55,059 nucleotides of DNA from Desmonostoc geniculatum HA4340-LM1 (GTDB taxonomy: Bacteria > Cyanobacteriota > Cyanobacteriia > Cyanobacteriales > Nostocaceae): NCBI GenBank assembly GCA_019359545.1, contig JAHHHB010000039.1, positions 1 to 55,059 on the forward strand. Reading direction: 5' to 3'. The notes beneath the pieces were generated by a model. That model saw only the letters and a program-made list of their open reading frames with translations, had not been told where the DNA came from and searched no databases. Below are positions 18,349 through 28,504 of this stretch, one piece after another. The translations under genes were made by a program, and so were the position numbers. Every line of letters begins with the position of its first letter. Within the stretch, counting starts at the first letter, position 1.

Positions 18349-18712
18349 GGCTACGATGTACACACAAGTCTGAAATAGCTGATTAACCAAGGTTTTACCC
18401 CACCCTAACCCTCCCCTTATAAAGGGGAGGGAACTGGATTTCTTGTTTCCCTCCTTTATAAGGGCAGGGCTGTTTCATTCGCTAGTCTGTGAGATTTGTC
18501 AAGGGGATATTCTCATGCAAAGACGCAAAGGCGCAAAGAAAAACAACATTATTTGGGCTTGAAGACGCAAAATTTTTTGCCCTAATTGTACGCTTGCCCT
18601 AAATTTTGATTTCTTTGACCCTTGCAATTTTAACCATTTTAGGGAATGAAACAGCCCTGCTTTATAAGGGGGGATTAAGGGGGGTAATTCAACTTGTGTG
18701 TACACCGTAGCC
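18349..18712. repeat. Nested fold-back element with 21-bp inverted ends
   Basis: GGCTACGATGTACACACAAGT (18349-18369) recurs inverted at 18692-18712 with one mismatch. Inside, TTATAAGGGCAGGGCTGTTTCATTC (about 18457-18481) pairs with an inverted copy at about 18643-18666. CCCTCCCCTTATAAAGGGGAGGG near 18409 is itself a palindrome. The core carries CGCAAAGGCGCAAAG-type repeats. No protein is encoded. It has the look of a composite MITE or fold-back repeat lying between the deacetylase gene and the end of the glutamate synthase gene. Confidence 0.6.
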
Positions 18713-18786
18713 TTGGTAAGGAGAGGGGAGCGTTTGCGTAAGCATTTGCGGGGTGGGGTTCTTTATTTTTGATTTATGCAAGAGGT

Positions 18787-21700
18787 CTAATGACTAGTAG
18801 TTACTAAACTGAACTCAGTTGTTTTTTCAGGATCGGCTTCTGGACTATCAGCTTCAGAAGGCGGAACCAACTGCCAGAATTTCGGCAAAAATTCTTGCCA
18901 GTTTTGCAGAATTTTGTTCGCTTTTGGTGAACCAGTTCGTTCTGCATGAGTTTTGATTAACTCTTGCAATTGCTTTGCACCTGCTTGGCTAATCACTCGC
19001 TGCATTTTGACAATTTCTGGGTTGACGAACTCAGGGAATGAACCCTCTTCATCTAAAAAGTATGCCAGTCCACCAGTCATTCCAGCAGCTACGTTACGTC
19101 CTACTTTACCAAGAACAACAATTACGCCACCAGTCATGTACTCACAGCAGTGATCCCCAGCACCTTCAATCACTGCTATACCTTTGGAGTTTCTCACGGC
19201 AAAGCGCTCTCCTGCTAAGCCGTTAGCAAATAATGTCCCACCAGTAGCGCCATAAAGACAGGTATTGCCAACTATGACGTTTTGTGATGAATTATAAGTG
19301 GCATCAGATGGGGGTTTGATGATGATTTCGCCGCCGTGCATTCCTTTGCCTACATAGTCGTTTGCCTCTCCTTCCAAGGTGAGAATAATGCCGGGGAGAT
19401 TGAAAGCCCCAAAGCTTTGCCCAACACTACCTGTGAATTTGAGATGAATTTGTCCTTCAAAACCACTGTCACCGTACTGGGAAGCGATCGCTCCTGCTAA
19501 TCTAGTTCCTACTGTTCTATCAGTATTGACTATGGGGAAGGTCTTAGTAACAGCAGATTGATTATTAATGGCAGCTTGAATGTCGGGATCGGCAAGGAAT
19601 TTGTCATCTAAAACCACCCCGTTGCTGTGAACTTGTTCATGGACTAACCAGTTACGATTTTCTTTGCTATCTGGTAGCTGAAGTAAACAATTGAGATTTA
19701 GCGATCGCGTTTTGGTAAGTTTTACCTCTGGGCGCACTTTCAATAAATCTGCACGTCCAATGATTTCTGACAACGAACGGTAGCCGAGTCGTGCTAACAA
19801 ACTCCGCACTTCTTCAGCAATGAAGTAGAAGAAGTTGACAACTTGTTCCGGTATTCCTGTAAACCGTCTGCGGAGTTCTTCTTTCTGAGTAGCAACGCCT
19901 ACAGGGCAGGTGTTCATGTGGCAAACTCGCGCCATGATACAACCTTCAGCAATCATCGCAATGGAGCCGAAACCGAATTCTTCAGCGCCCATTAATGCCC
20001 CGATGACCACATCCCAGCCACTCTTCAGTCCGCCATCAACCCGTAATATCACGCGATCGCGCAAACTATTTTCCATCAAAACGCGATGGACTTCACTTAA
20101 ACCGAGTTCCCAAGGTGAACCTGCATGTTTAATGGAACTGAGTGGCGATGCACCCGTACCACCATCATGACCAGAAATTTGGATAATATCAGCATTTGCC
20201 TTGGCTACACCAGCAGCGATCGTTCCAATACCGACTTCTGCAACTAGCTTCACCGACACTTTTGCTTTGGGGTTAATTTGGTGCAGGTCAAAAATCAGTT
20301 GTGCTAAGTCTTCAATGGAATAAATATCGTGGTGCGGTGGTGGGGAAATCAGGGTCACACCTGGTTTCGATCGCCTTAACATGGCAATATATTCGCTCAC
20401 CTTCGGCCCTGGAAGTTGTCCACCTTCCCCAGGCTTGGCACCTTGGGCAATTTTAATTTCAATTTGCTTGGCGTTGACTAAATACTCTGGGGTGACACCA
20501 AAGCGTCCCGATGCAACTTGCTTAATGGCACTATAAGCGCGATCGCCATTTCGCAATCCATTTAAATGAGGTAGGGTTGGCGAATGCCCTGATTCATCTA
20601 CGTCATCCAAAACTGTATAGCGCACTGGATCTTCGCCGCCTTCCCCAGAGTTAGATTTGCCGCCAATGCGGTTCATGGCGATCGCTAAAGTTTCATGTGC
20701 TTCTCTTGACAAAGCGCCTAAAGACATGCCACCAGTACAGAAGCGGTGGACGATTTCAGATACCGATTCTACTTCTTCTATAGATATGGACGGGCGTAGC
20801 TTGCCGCCGGAGGCATCGCCTTGGAAATCGAGCAAGTCACGCAAAGCGGTTACTGGTCTGCCTTGGAGGTGTTTTTTGTAAACTTCGTAGTGGTCGTAGT
20901 TTTTGCCATCTAAAGCTTTATGCAGCGCCTTGACCATTTCTGGGCTATTCATGTGGTACTCGCCTTTAGCACGGTACTGCACAAAGCCCAAGTTTTCTAA
21001 TTTGTTGTTTGTCAGTTCTGGGAAAGCTTTGCTGTGGAAAGAAAGCACCTCCAAGGCGAGTTCGCTGACACTCAAACCGCCGATGCGGGAAGTGGTACCA
21101 CGAAATCCCAATTCGATTAAATCCCTACCAATGCCGATCGCTTCAAAAATTTGGGCTGCTTGATAGCTGGAGAGTAAAGAAATTCCCATCTTGGAGAGAA
21201 TTTTCAGCAAACCCGACTCTACTGCTTTGCGATAATTTCCTAAAGCTTGCTCTAGGATGAGGGTGGGTATTTTTTTCACCTCCATTAATTTTTGAGTTTT
21301 GGGATCGGACCACCAATCACGCACTGTGTCCAAAGCCATATACGGACAAACTGCACCAGCGCCATAGCCAATGAGACAAGCAAAGTGATGAGTACTCCAG
21401 CATTGAGCAGTATTGACAACCAGGGATGTTTTCATTCGCAACCCTTCCCGAATCAGGTAGTGGTGTACGGCGCCGACTGCTAGTAGGGGGGGAATGTAAG
21501 TGTGTTCTGTGCTAATACTGCTATCACTTGGGCGGTCGCTTAATATTAAAATCTTTGCACCTGCCCGCACTGATTCAGCGGCTTGTGCTTGTAAAGACTC
21601 GACGGCAGCTTTTAATCCTTCTGGGCCGTTAGCGATCGCAAATAAAGTTGACAACTCTGCTGTGGCAAATCCTGACAGCTTAATCGCCTCTAATTCTGCC

Positions 21701-23520
21701 TCGTTCAATACTGGCGATTCAAGTTTCAGTCTCCGGGCATATTCTGGCTTTGGATCTAATAAGTTACCCCGTTCACCCAGTTCGACTTTCAAAGACATGA
21801 CGAGCTTTTCCCGCAGGGGATCGATCGCCGGGTTGGTTACCTGAGCAAAACGCTGTTTGAAATAGTCATAAAGCAGGTGGGGTTTTTCTGACAATACTGC
21901 CAAAGGAATATCATCTCCCATGCAGAAAGTCGGTTCTGAACCTGCGATCGCCATTTGTTCTATCACCATGTCCACATCTTCTGTGGTGTAACCGAAGGCA
22001 GTTTGACGCTGAAGTAAGGTTTGTTTGTCAATCGTCAATAGACTTTGGTCATTTGTCGATTGTCCTTTGCCATTGCCATTTCCATTTGATGTGTGAGTAA
22101 TGGCCAATGACTTTAATTCTTGACGGTACTGTTGCAGCCATTCTCCATAGGGATGCTGCTTGGCGATGCGCTGTTTTATATCCCAATTTTTCAGCACCTC
22201 ATGATTTTCTAAATCCACGGCAATCATTTGCCCTGGTCCTAGCCTACCTTTCTCTATAATCTTGGCTTCTGGGAAGTCTATTACTCCAGCTTCGGAAGCT
22301 ACAACAATGTAGTCATCTTCGGTAATCAGGTAACGAGCTGGTCTTAACCCATTGCGATCTAGTGTCGCCCCAACTTTTTGACCATCACTGAATACTAAAA
22401 GTGCCGGGCCGTCCCATGCTTCTTGCAAACCACTGTAATATTCGTAGAAATCAACAATTTCCGGATAGTCATTTAAAGAAGGCTGATTTTTGTAAGCCTC
22501 TGGAACCATAATCATTAAGGCTTCCAAGGGGCTGCGTCCAGAACGCACCAGCAATTCCAGCACATTATCTAAAGTAGCTGAATCGCTGTTGTCAATGTGA
22601 ACTAATGGCTTGAGTTCGTTGATGCGAGTTTCTTCTAAAGAACCTGCACCCATAGCCCATACTGGATGATTTAAGCTAGCTTCTCGTGCCATCATCCAGT
22701 TGATGTTACCCAACAAGGTATTGATTTCGCCATTGTGACCCAAAAGCCGCATTGGTTGGGCTAGTGGCCACTTGGGCATTGTGTTGGTGCTGAACCGACG
22801 ATGGTAGACAGCAAAGGCACTTTTGTAAAGTGGATTTTTTAAATCTTGATAAAATTCTCCCAATACAGCAGAACGCACCATGCCTTTGTAGACAATTGTC
22901 CGGCTTGATAAGGAACAAACATAAAATTCTTCTGAAATATTATTTGCAAGTTTACTAATTCTGCGACGGGTAATATACAACTGCCGTTCTAGTTCATCAC
23001 CGCTTTTGTCAACGGACGCTAACAAAACTTGCTCAATCTGGGGTTGATTTTCTCTTGCTTGTACCCCCAGTGAATTAGTTTGGACTGGTACTACTCGCCA
23101 TCCCAGTACAATCAATTTTTCTTGTGTAGCTATTTCCTCAACTGCTGCCCTAGCTTTTTGTGCTGCTTGTTGGTCTTGTGGTAAGAATATCATCCCCACA
23201 GCTGTATTGTTGGTAGATGAAAATTCCTTTTTTCTTTGGGCAAATTCTTCTTGAAACAACTTCCAAGGAATTGCTGTCAACAGTCCTGCACCATCGCCAG
23301 AGTCTTGATCAGCGCTACAACCCCCCCGGTGTTCTAAGCAGGTCAAAGCAGCTAAAGCTTTTTCGACAATTTCGTGGCTGGCATGATTTTGACGATGAGC
23401 AATAAAACCTACACCACAGGCATCTCGTTCCTCTACTAACCACCTTTGCCCCTGACAGGTATTTATTGAGCCAATATCCGCTGTGATTTTCTGGTCTTGA
23501 TTCATCGATTGATTATTCAT
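18787..23520 (-). CDS. gltB: Glutamate synthase large chain, probably ferredoxin-dependent (GOGAT)
   Basis: This 1577-residue enzyme converts 2-oxoglutarate and glutamine to two glutamates, the second step of ammonium assimilation. The order of domains is complete. First is an N-terminal class II amidotransferase, whose nucleophile is C35 in ERDACGVGF exposed after propeptide removal. Then come the central domain, the FMN-binding synthase TIM barrel ([35 protein letters not shown]), the [3Fe-4S] motif [12 protein letters not shown] and the C-terminal GXGXG beta-helix. No gltD small subunit lies nearby, which fits the single-chain ferredoxin enzyme (glsF in cyanobacterial literature). I saw no perfect GTA-N8-TAC NtcA site upstream. 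Confidence 0.93.
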   Translation of the reverse strand: MNNQSMNQDQKITADIGSINTCQGQRWLVEERDACGVGFIAHRQNHASHEIVEKALAALTCLEHRGGCSADQDSGDGAGLLTAIPWKLFQEEFAQRKKEFSSTNNTAVGMIFLPQDQQAAQKARAAVEEIATQEKLIVLGWRVVPVQTNSLGVQARENQPQIEQVLLASVDKSGDELERQLYITRRRISKLANNISEEFYVCSLSSRTIVYKGMVRSAVLGEFYQDLKNPLYKSAFAVYHRRFSTNTMPKWPLAQPMRLLGHNGEINTLLGNINWMMAREASLNHPVWAMGAGSLEETRINELKPLVHIDNSDSATLDNVLELLVRSGRSPLEALMIMVPEAYKNQPSLNDYPEIVDFYEYYSGLQEAWDGPALLVFSDGQKVGATLDRNGLRPARYLITEDDYIVVASEAGVIDFPEAKIIEKGRLGPGQMIAVDLENHEVLKNWDIKQRIAKQHPYGEWLQQYRQELKSLAITHTSNGNGNGKGQSTNDQSLLTIDKQTLLQRQTAFGYTTEDVDMVIEQMAIAGSEPTFCMGDDIPLAVLSEKPHLLYDYFKQRFAQVTNPAIDPLREKLVMSLKVELGERGNLLDPKPEYARRLKLESPVLNEAELEAIKLSGFATAELSTLFAIANGPEGLKAAVESLQAQAAESVRAGAKILILSDRPSDSSISTEHTYIPPLLAVGAVHHYLIREGLRMKTSLVVNTAQCWSTHHFACLIGYGAGAVCPYMALDTVRDWWSDPKTQKLMEVKKIPTLILEQALGNYRKAVESGLLKILSKMGISLLSSYQAAQIFEAIGIGRDLIELGFRGTTSRIGGLSVSELALEVLSFHSKAFPELTNNKLENLGFVQYRAKGEYHMNSPEMVKALHKALDGKNYDHYEVYKKHLQGRPVTALRDLLDFQGDASGGKLRPSISIEEVESVSEIVHRFCTGGMSLGALSREAHETLAIAMNRIGGKSNSGEGGEDPVRYTVLDDVDESGHSPTLPHLNGLRNGDRAYSAIKQVASGRFGVTPEYLVNAKQIEIKIAQGAKPGEGGQLPGPKVSEYIAMLRRSKPGVTLISPPPHHDIYSIEDLAQLIFDLHQINPKAKVSVKLVAEVGIGTIAAGVAKANADIIQISGHDGGTGASPLSSIKHAGSPWELGLSEVHRVLMENSLRDRVILRVDGGLKSGWDVVIGALMGAEEFGFGSIAMIAEGCIMARVCHMNTCPVGVATQKEELRRRFTGIPEQVVNFFYFIAEEVRSLLARLGYRSLSEIIGRADLLKVRPEVKLTKTRSLNLNCLLQLPDSKENRNWLVHEQVHSNGVVLDDKFLADPDIQAAINNQSAVTKTFPIVNTDRTVGTRLAGAIASQYGDSGFEGQIHLKFTGSVGQSFGAFNLPGIILTLEGEANDYVGKGMHGGEIIIKPPSDATYNSSQNVIVGNTCLYGATGGTLFANGLAGERFAVRNSKGIAVIEGAGDHCCEYMTGGVIVVLGKVGRNVAAGMTGGLAYFLDEEGSFPEFVNPEIVKMQRVISQAGAKQLQELIKTHAERTGSPKANKILQNWQEFLPKFWQLVPPSEADSPEADPEKTTEFSLVTTSH

Positions 23521-24274
23521 ACCCTGTACCTGAACTATTGAGTTACCAATTTTGCCACTACTTATGAGAAAAAATTTTCAATTCAGCCATGCAGAAACAC
23601 ATCAGCACTGAATTTTAGGGAAAAAAAATTTTAACTTCGGTTTTACTTTTTAGTTAACCTGTGTTAAAATAGTTACGTGTTTTTTATGTATTTATGCAGT
23701 TGTTAGACAAGCTAATTTAGCCAAGACATTGTTATTGCCCTGACATTTTCTTTTTTATATTGTGAAGCTAAGTATTTTCTCAATTCCCTTGTTCCAGATG
23801 CACACTACTTATTCCTAGAGCCTGTTTTGGCTTACCTAAAACATAATTAAAACTGAAAGCTGCACTAGGTTTTAAAATCAAAATTATCCCGATACGGCAA
23901 TAAAATCAGCGTATTACAATATATACCCATTTGACAATTCCCAAAAATTCTTCTTTGATCCAGTTGCCACCTGTCTGACTAGCAATTACACTCCACTGAA
24001 GTAGGAAGAGTTGCAACTAACAGTGAGGATTGAATATCTTAATCCAGTTTTGATAACTAAGACTACCGTGTATGGTGTGATTGGTATGAGTGCCACTTAG
24101 AACACTTGGTTACAGTCGCTTAGGCGGCTAAATTGCTGTTTCCTCTTAAAAGAGATAGAAATCCAGTATATACATTATCATGTTTTTTTGCCAAAAAACT
24201 GATGTTTTTGATATTTGCAAATAATTAGTTAGTTTATACCTTGGGTGATAGTTTTGAAAAATACCTAGTAAATT
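23521..24274. other. Divergent promoter region, gltB and NAGPA-like gene
   Basis: About 750 bp without a gene separates two divergently transcribed genes. It is AT-rich near both ends. A GC-richer patch around 24105-24165 (CAGTCGCTTAGGCGGC, TCTTAAAAGAGA) can form small stems. No regulator site could be assigned with confidence. Confidence 0.45.
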
Positions 24275-26323
24275 ATGGTAAAAATGCCGAATTGTTGCCA
24301 ACAACAATACTCCAGTGTTATTTCGCTGATTGGGAATAGTAGGTTTATCCGAGCTAGTGTGTCATCAATACTTTTGACAGTGGTGTGCTTAGCTGCTACC
24401 TATGGTAACGCCCAGGAGTCCCCTAAAAATAGTAAACCAATACCAAGGTTAATTTCACAGTCACCAACATCTCCAATACCCGCGGTGCGATCGCCTTCTC
24501 TTGGTAATCAAATATCCCTCAATGGGCGAACCTTACCAGGAACTTGGTTGCAGCGGACTGGAAAATCTGGTCAAATCACGACTCATCTCAGTGACGGCCC
24601 ATTCCGGCAATTATTTGGAGTAAATTTTTTAAACAGTAGCAACTGGACTAGGCAACCGATACAGTGGTTTTCTTCGGTGAGCAACCCATTAGTTTTAAGC
24701 ACTACTTTGCTAAAGGGATATCGCTATCTAGATATTAGTAATTTTGCTCAAACAGCCGGATGGCAGATCCAAGCCAATGGTAACACCTTAGCGATCGCCA
24801 CCCCGAAAGCACAAGTAACAAACATCGTTCAAAACCAGCAACCTTCAGACGCAGGTGTTACTTCCTTGCAACCAACTCGGATTCTTGTGGATTTAGATCG
24901 TCCAACTCCCTGGCAAGTTGCACAAGGATCAACTGTTAAAACAATTTCAACTCCATCCCCCGATCCAGACACACCACCACTTAAACCCACCACACCGCCG
25001 AATCGAGAGTGGACAGTTACCCTGGATGCAATAGCCGATCCCGTTCTCATAGAACGCTATACTCCGCAGCCACCACCAGCAGCACCACCAACATCGTTAC
25101 CAGATATACTCAAACAATTATCGCCAGCGACACCACAAGTACCAGTTCCGGAACCACTAATTCAAAAAGTGGAAGTGGTGAACAACCAAACCATTATTCG
25201 TCTGAGTGTTCCCTTTGGTCTATCGCCTCAAGTTAGTACTCTAGCAGACCCCGATCGCTTAATTATCGATATTCGATCCGATCCTCTAGAAGAACGGGAT
25301 ATTACTTGGGCACCGGGATTGCGCTGGCGACAGCATTATATGAATTTAGGTACAGAACGGTTTCCAGTGGTTTGGTTAGAAGTTAATCCCCGCCAAGTTG
25401 GGCTAACATTGAAACCGATGTGGGTTAGCCCTGATACACTTACAGGTACTGCTCCCTTAATCCAAACAGCACAACGCTACTTAGCAGTAGCTGGAATTAA
25501 TGGTGGTTATTTTAACCGGAATAATAGATTGCCTTTGGGTGCAATTCGCCGAGATGGCCAGTGGTTATCAGGGCCTATTCTCAACCGAGGGGCGATCGCC
25601 TGGAATAATTCTGGTCAATTTTACTTCGGCCGCCTCACCTTAGAAGAAACTTTAATCACTGCAAATAACCAGCGCTTACCAATTCTCTTTCTCAATAGTG
25701 GGTACGTCCAGAGTGGTATTGCTCGTTATACCCGTGCTTGGGGAGCAACTTACACACCTCTAACCGACAACGAAACTATCCTGGTGGTACAGAAAGACCA
25801 AATTACTAATCAATTACCAGGCGGCAAAGTTGGTGAACAGGCGATTCCTATTCCCCAGGATGGCTACCTGCTAACTTTACGCGCCAGTGCTACTGCTAGT
25901 GCCTCACAATTACCTATTGGTACCCCACTCAGTATTTCCAGCACTACTGCTCCCGCTGATTTTAGTCGTTATCCCCACATTATCGGAGCAGGACCGCTAT
26001 TAATCCAAAATCGTCAAATTGTCCTTGATGCCAAAGCCGAAAAATTCAGCAACGCCTTTATTGCAGAAAAAGCAATTCGTAGCGGTATTTGCACAACACC
26101 AACAGGCACACTGATGATTACTGCCACCCATAATCGTGTCGGTGGTTATGGCCCTACATTGGCAGAACACGCCCAACTAATGCAACAGACGGGGTGTGTG
26201 GACGCTCTAAATTTGGACGGTGGTAGTTCTACCAGCCTTTACTTAGGAGGACAACTACTTGACCGTTTCCCCAGTACCGCTGCTCGTGTCCACAATGGCA
26301 TTGGTATTTTCCTGCAAAAATAA
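24275..26323 (+). CDS. Exported phosphodiester glycosidase family (NAGPA/DUF2233) protein
   Basis: The protein has 682 residues. A signal peptide is likely (SILLTVVCLAATYGNAQ, cleavage near 47). A Pro/Thr-rich region around 225-290 acts as a linker. The C-terminal ~300 residues match the NAGPA domain: AGINGGYFNRNNRLPLGAI, then RYPHIIGAGPLLIQN and the conserved DALNLDGGSSTSLYLGG plus RVHNGIGIF end. An AMIN-like beta segment may lie at about 290-330 (IRLSVPFGLSPQVSTLADPDR). It probably acts on envelope glycans in the periplasm. The start is ATG at 24275, with a second ATG three codons on. Confidence 0.85.
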   Translation: MVKMPNCCQQQYSSVISLIGNSRFIRASVSSILLTVVCLAATYGNAQESPKNSKPIPRLISQSPTSPIPAVRSPSLGNQISLNGRTLPGTWLQRTGKSGQITTHLSDGPFRQLFGVNFLNSSNWTRQPIQWFSSVSNPLVLSTTLLKGYRYLDISNFAQTAGWQIQANGNTLAIATPKAQVTNIVQNQQPSDAGVTSLQPTRILVDLDRPTPWQVAQGSTVKTISTPSPDPDTPPLKPTTPPNREWTVTLDAIADPVLIERYTPQPPPAAPPTSLPDILKQLSPATPQVPVPEPLIQKVEVVNNQTIIRLSVPFGLSPQVSTLADPDRLIIDIRSDPLEERDITWAPGLRWRQHYMNLGTERFPVVWLEVNPRQVGLTLKPMWVSPDTLTGTAPLIQTAQRYLAVAGINGGYFNRNNRLPLGAIRRDGQWLSGPILNRGAIAWNNSGQFYFGRLTLEETLITANNQRLPILFLNSGYVQSGIARYTRAWGATYTPLTDNETILVVQKDQITNQLPGGKVGEQAIPIPQDGYLLTLRASATASASQLPIGTPLSISSTTAPADFSRYPHIIGAGPLLIQNRQIVLDAKAEKFSNAFIAEKAIRSGICTTPTGTLMITATHNRVGGYGPTLAEHAQLMQQTGCVDALNLDGGSSTSLYLGGQLLDRFPSTAARVHNGIGIFLQK

Positions 26324-26440
26324 GGGATTCGGGCATGGGGCATGGGGCAATGGGGGAGGAGGGAGTGAGGGATAAGAATTAATAACCAATGCCCAATGCC
26401 CAATGCCCAATGCCCAATGCCCCATGCCCAATGCCCTTTT
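26324..26440. repeat. CCCAATG heptamer tandem repeat forming a fold-back
   Basis: GGCATGGGGCATGGGGCAATGGGG at about 26332-26354 is followed by six or more units of CCAATGCC/CCCAATG at about 26386-26430. The two strand-types are complementary and can pair into a hairpin after the NAGPA-like gene. The same repeat type recurs near 45830-45950. Confidence 0.75.
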
Positions 26441-26654
26441 TAAAGTTTAGAACAAGCTGCCCTTTTGCTTGATGAAGACTTAATGTAGACCTAAAAATTT
26501 TAATAGTAATGCTTTACACCATAACGTTTGGTTTTGTTATCTTTAGCAAGGTGCAACAAAATTCCTGATTTTCAAGTTTGCAAGATAGCGCCAAATTTTT
26601 TCATCAATAGTTTAAAAGTACCCACGGTTTTTTATGTCTCCAAATGAGGTAACT

Positions 26655-27074
26655 ATGGCTCGATATCAAGAAACTGTACAGACTGACACTCTACATCTAC
26701 CTCCAGCTATTAGTTCCAAAGGTGTTGCTGCAACTGAGTTACGTCCTTGGGGTGCTTTTACAGTATTGGAAGAAGGACGCGGATACAAAATCAAGCGTAT
26801 CGAAGTTAAGCCTGGACACCGCCTGAGTTTACAAATGCATCATCACCGCAGCGAACACTGGATTGTCGTCTCTGGTACAGCTAGGGTAGTTTGCGGTGAG
26901 CAAGAAGTATTACTGAGCAATAATGAGTCAACATATGTACCTCAATGTACAGCTCATCGTTTAGAGAATCCTGGTGTGATTCCTTTGGTGTTGATTGAGG
27001 TGCAAAATGGCGAATACTTGGGTGAAGATGATATCATTCGCTACCAAGACGATTATGCTCGTACCAAGGATTAA
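26655..27074 (+). CDS. Cupin protein, mannose-6-phosphate isomerase-like
   Basis: The protein is 139 residues from the ATG at 26655 (MARYQETVQ), which is preceded by GAGG at good spacing. An in-frame ATG at 26634 lacks a ribosome-binding site. A single cupin barrel is visible with the pattern RPWGAFTVLEEG, KPGHRLSLQMHHHRSEHWIVVSG, then CTAHRLENPG, matching the C-terminal type II phosphomannose isomerase domain. His and Glu metal ligands (HHHRSEHW) are present. In longer proteins this domain is fused to a GDP-mannose pyrophosphorylase; here it is alone. Mannose-6-phosphate/fructose-6-phosphate isomerisation is the likely but unproven reaction. Confidence 0.86.
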   Translation: MARYQETVQTDTLHLPPAISSKGVAATELRPWGAFTVLEEGRGYKIKRIEVKPGHRLSLQMHHHRSEHWIVVSGTARVVCGEQEVLLSNNESTYVPQCTAHRLENPGVIPLVLIEVQNGEYLGEDDIIRYQDDYARTKD

Positions 27075-27084
27075 AACCAAAAGA

Positions 27085-27126
27085 ACCACTTAACAATTCA
27101 AAATTCAAAATTCAAAATTCAAAATT
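27085..27126. repeat. TTCAAAA heptamer tandem repeat
   Basis: Four consecutive units of TTCAAAA run from about 27098 to 27125, directly after the cupin gene. This is a typical short tandem repeat of heterocystous cyanobacteria. Confidence 0.7.
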
Positions 27127-27260
27127 AAAGACAGTTGGAGTTGGGGATTTAAACCCCTACTCAACTGATGCTAGGTGTTTTGGTTTGGGTCTTAAACCCT
27201 TGACGTTACGATAAAAGCTCTAACCCGAAAACTGAATAGGCTTTTGTGCAAACTGTCTTT
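27127..27260. mobile_element. 134-bp structured element with 10-bp terminal inverted repeats
   Basis: AAAGACAGTT (27127-27136) and AACTGTCTTT (27251-27260) are exact inverted ends. Inside, CAGTTGgAGTtGGGG / CCCCtACTcAACTG (27132-27167) forms a long hairpin and GGGTCTTAAACCC a second. No ORF is present. It could be a MITE or a structured RNA. Confidence 0.5.
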
Positions 27261-27281
27261 AGTGGCTACTGCATACCAGAA

Positions 27282-27306
27282 GTCCCTACCTAGTTGAGGT
27301 GGGGAC
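27282..27306. repeat. GTCCCTACCT hairpin
   Basis: GTCCCTACCT and AGGTGGGGAC form a 10-bp stem with one wobble pair and a 5-nt loop. It is related to the hairpin at 80-108. A GAGCGATCGCTC palindrome lies at about 27349. The remaining DNA to 27663 is AT-rich and upstream of the IscA-like gene. Confidence 0.5.
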
Positions 27307-27663
27307 TGAACCATCTTAGTCATATTAAATGTAGTAGTATGTAGTTAAGAGCGATCGCTCTTTCGGGTAGCTACAATTGGCGTTCTCCATCTAGATAAAC
27401 CAAACACCCAGACCCTCCTAACCCTGTAAAACAAAATTAATTGTTAAGTGGAGACAAAAATATTTATCAAAAACTAAAAACTCAACAAAAATATTTATTT
27501 TTCCTGGAAATTTTCAATTTTGCTGTATAAATTGAGTCTTTCAAAATTGCAAACTCAGCTACTTATACATAGAAGCAAGATAAACGCAGTCTCTGAATAG
27601 AGAAGCACTGGTCAACAGAACTGTAAAATTAAGATAGGTTATTCAATTGCAAAAACGAATTTC

Positions 27664-27990
27664 ATGATTCATCTGAGTCAAGCAGCCGCAAGTGAAATTG
27701 TCCGAATCAAGTCCAAGCAACAGTCAAATGTCTTGTTTCGATTAGGAGTAAAACCAGGTGGCTGTTCCGGGTTATTTTATGATATGTCCTTCGATGAAGC
27801 AATAAAAGTTGGCGATCGGGTTTTTGACTTCGATGAGCTTCAAGTAATCATAGACACCGAAAGTTTAAATCAACTCAACGGCTTGACAGTAGATTATTCA
27901 GAAGACTTAATGGGCGGTGGTTTTCGCTTCCATAACCCCCAGGCGATCGCTACCTGTACCTGTGGCAATTCCTTCTCCATTAGTCATTAG
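27664..27990 (+). CDS. HesB/IscA-type iron-sulfur carrier protein
   Basis: This 108-residue A-type carrier has the three conserved cysteines: C34 in KPGGCSGLFYD and C98 and C100 in ATCTCGNSF. It is expected to bind and pass Fe-S clusters or iron to apo-proteins. It lies just upstream of rpsL in the same direction. It is not within a nif or suf cluster here, so it is likely a general-purpose member. Interestingly, the window also encodes several Fe-S enzymes (glutamate synthase, UDG, radical SAM proteins). Confidence 0.92.
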   Translation: MIHLSQAAASEIVRIKSKQQSNVLFRLGVKPGGCSGLFYDMSFDEAIKVGDRVFDFDELQVIIDTESLNQLNGLTVDYSEDLMGGGFRFHNPQAIATCTCGNSFSISH

Positions 27991-28047
27991 TCATTGGTCA
28001 TTGGTCATTGGTTCTCACAAATGACAATTGACAAATGACAATTGACA
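27979..28047. repeat. GTCATTG / CAATTGACAAATGA heptamer repeats before rpsL
   Basis: GTCATTA and GTCATTG units (27983-28010) are followed by inverted-type ACAAATGACAATTGACAAATGACAATTGACA (about 28017-28047). The two tracts are roughly complementary. The last unit contains the TTGACA of the rpsL promoter. Confidence 0.75.
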
Positions 28048-28071
28048 TAAACCCCTAAAAAACGATACAAT
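28042..28071 (+). promoter_or_regulatory. Predicted sigma70-type promoter of the str operon
   Basis: A consensus TTGACA (28042-28047) and TACAAT (28066-28071) are separated by 18 bp. Transcription would start near 28078, about 43 bp before the rpsL ATG. The -35 box is the end of a heptamer repeat tract. Confidence 0.7.
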
Positions 28072-28120
28072 CAGGATTTGTTAAAACTTAGACCATAAGC
28101 AGCTTTACGCGCTGTAACTC

Positions 28121-28504
28121 ATGCCAACAATACAGCAGCTAATACGTAACGAACGCGAACAAGCGCGTCAGAAAACCAAGTCCCCAGCTCTGAAACAATG
28201 CCCCCAACGCCGGGGAGTTTGTACCAGAGTATACACGACCACACCAAAAAAGCCTAACTCAGCTCTACGCAAAGTAGCAAGGGTAAGACTCACCTCTGGG
28301 TTTGAAGTTACAGCTTACATTCCAGGGATTGGTCACAACTTACAAGAACACTCAGTTGTAATGATTCGTGGCGGTCGGGTTAAGGATTTACCAGGCGTGA
28401 GATACCACATCATCCGTGGCACCTTAGATACAGCCGGAGTCAAAGACCGCAAACAAGGCCGTTCCAAATATGGAACCAAGCGTCCAAAAGAAGCGAAAAA
28501 ATAG
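28121..28504 (+). CDS. rpsL: 30S ribosomal protein S12
   Basis: S12 sits at the decoding centre of the 30S subunit and controls proofreading. The 127-residue product is full length, with the hallmark [30 protein letters not shown] region and the conserved [13 protein letters not shown] loop, where streptomycin-resistance mutations occur in bacteria. It is the first gene of the str operon, under the promoter at 28042. It is separated from rpsG by an unusually long 611-bp spacer. Confidence 0.98.
   Translation: MPTIQQLIRNEREQARQKTKSPALKQCPQRRGVCTRVYTTTPKKPNSALRKVARVRLTSGFEVTAYIPGIGHNLQEHSVVMIRGGRVKDLPGVRYHIIRGTLDTAGVKDRKQGRSKYGTKRPKEAKK

Noticed and set aside
18184..18705. Two 68-residue minus-strand ORFs downstream of the deacetylase
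   Set aside because: Both are made of dispersed and inverted repeat DNA and show no protein character.
24105..24165. Possible Yfr-type small RNA
   Set aside because: A single AGGAAACA on the minus strand and small stems are not enough to assign the family.
23521..24274. NtcA-binding site expected before glutamate synthase
   Set aside because: No GTA-N8-TAC palindrome was found by eye in the 240 bp nearest the start, so no site is claimed.
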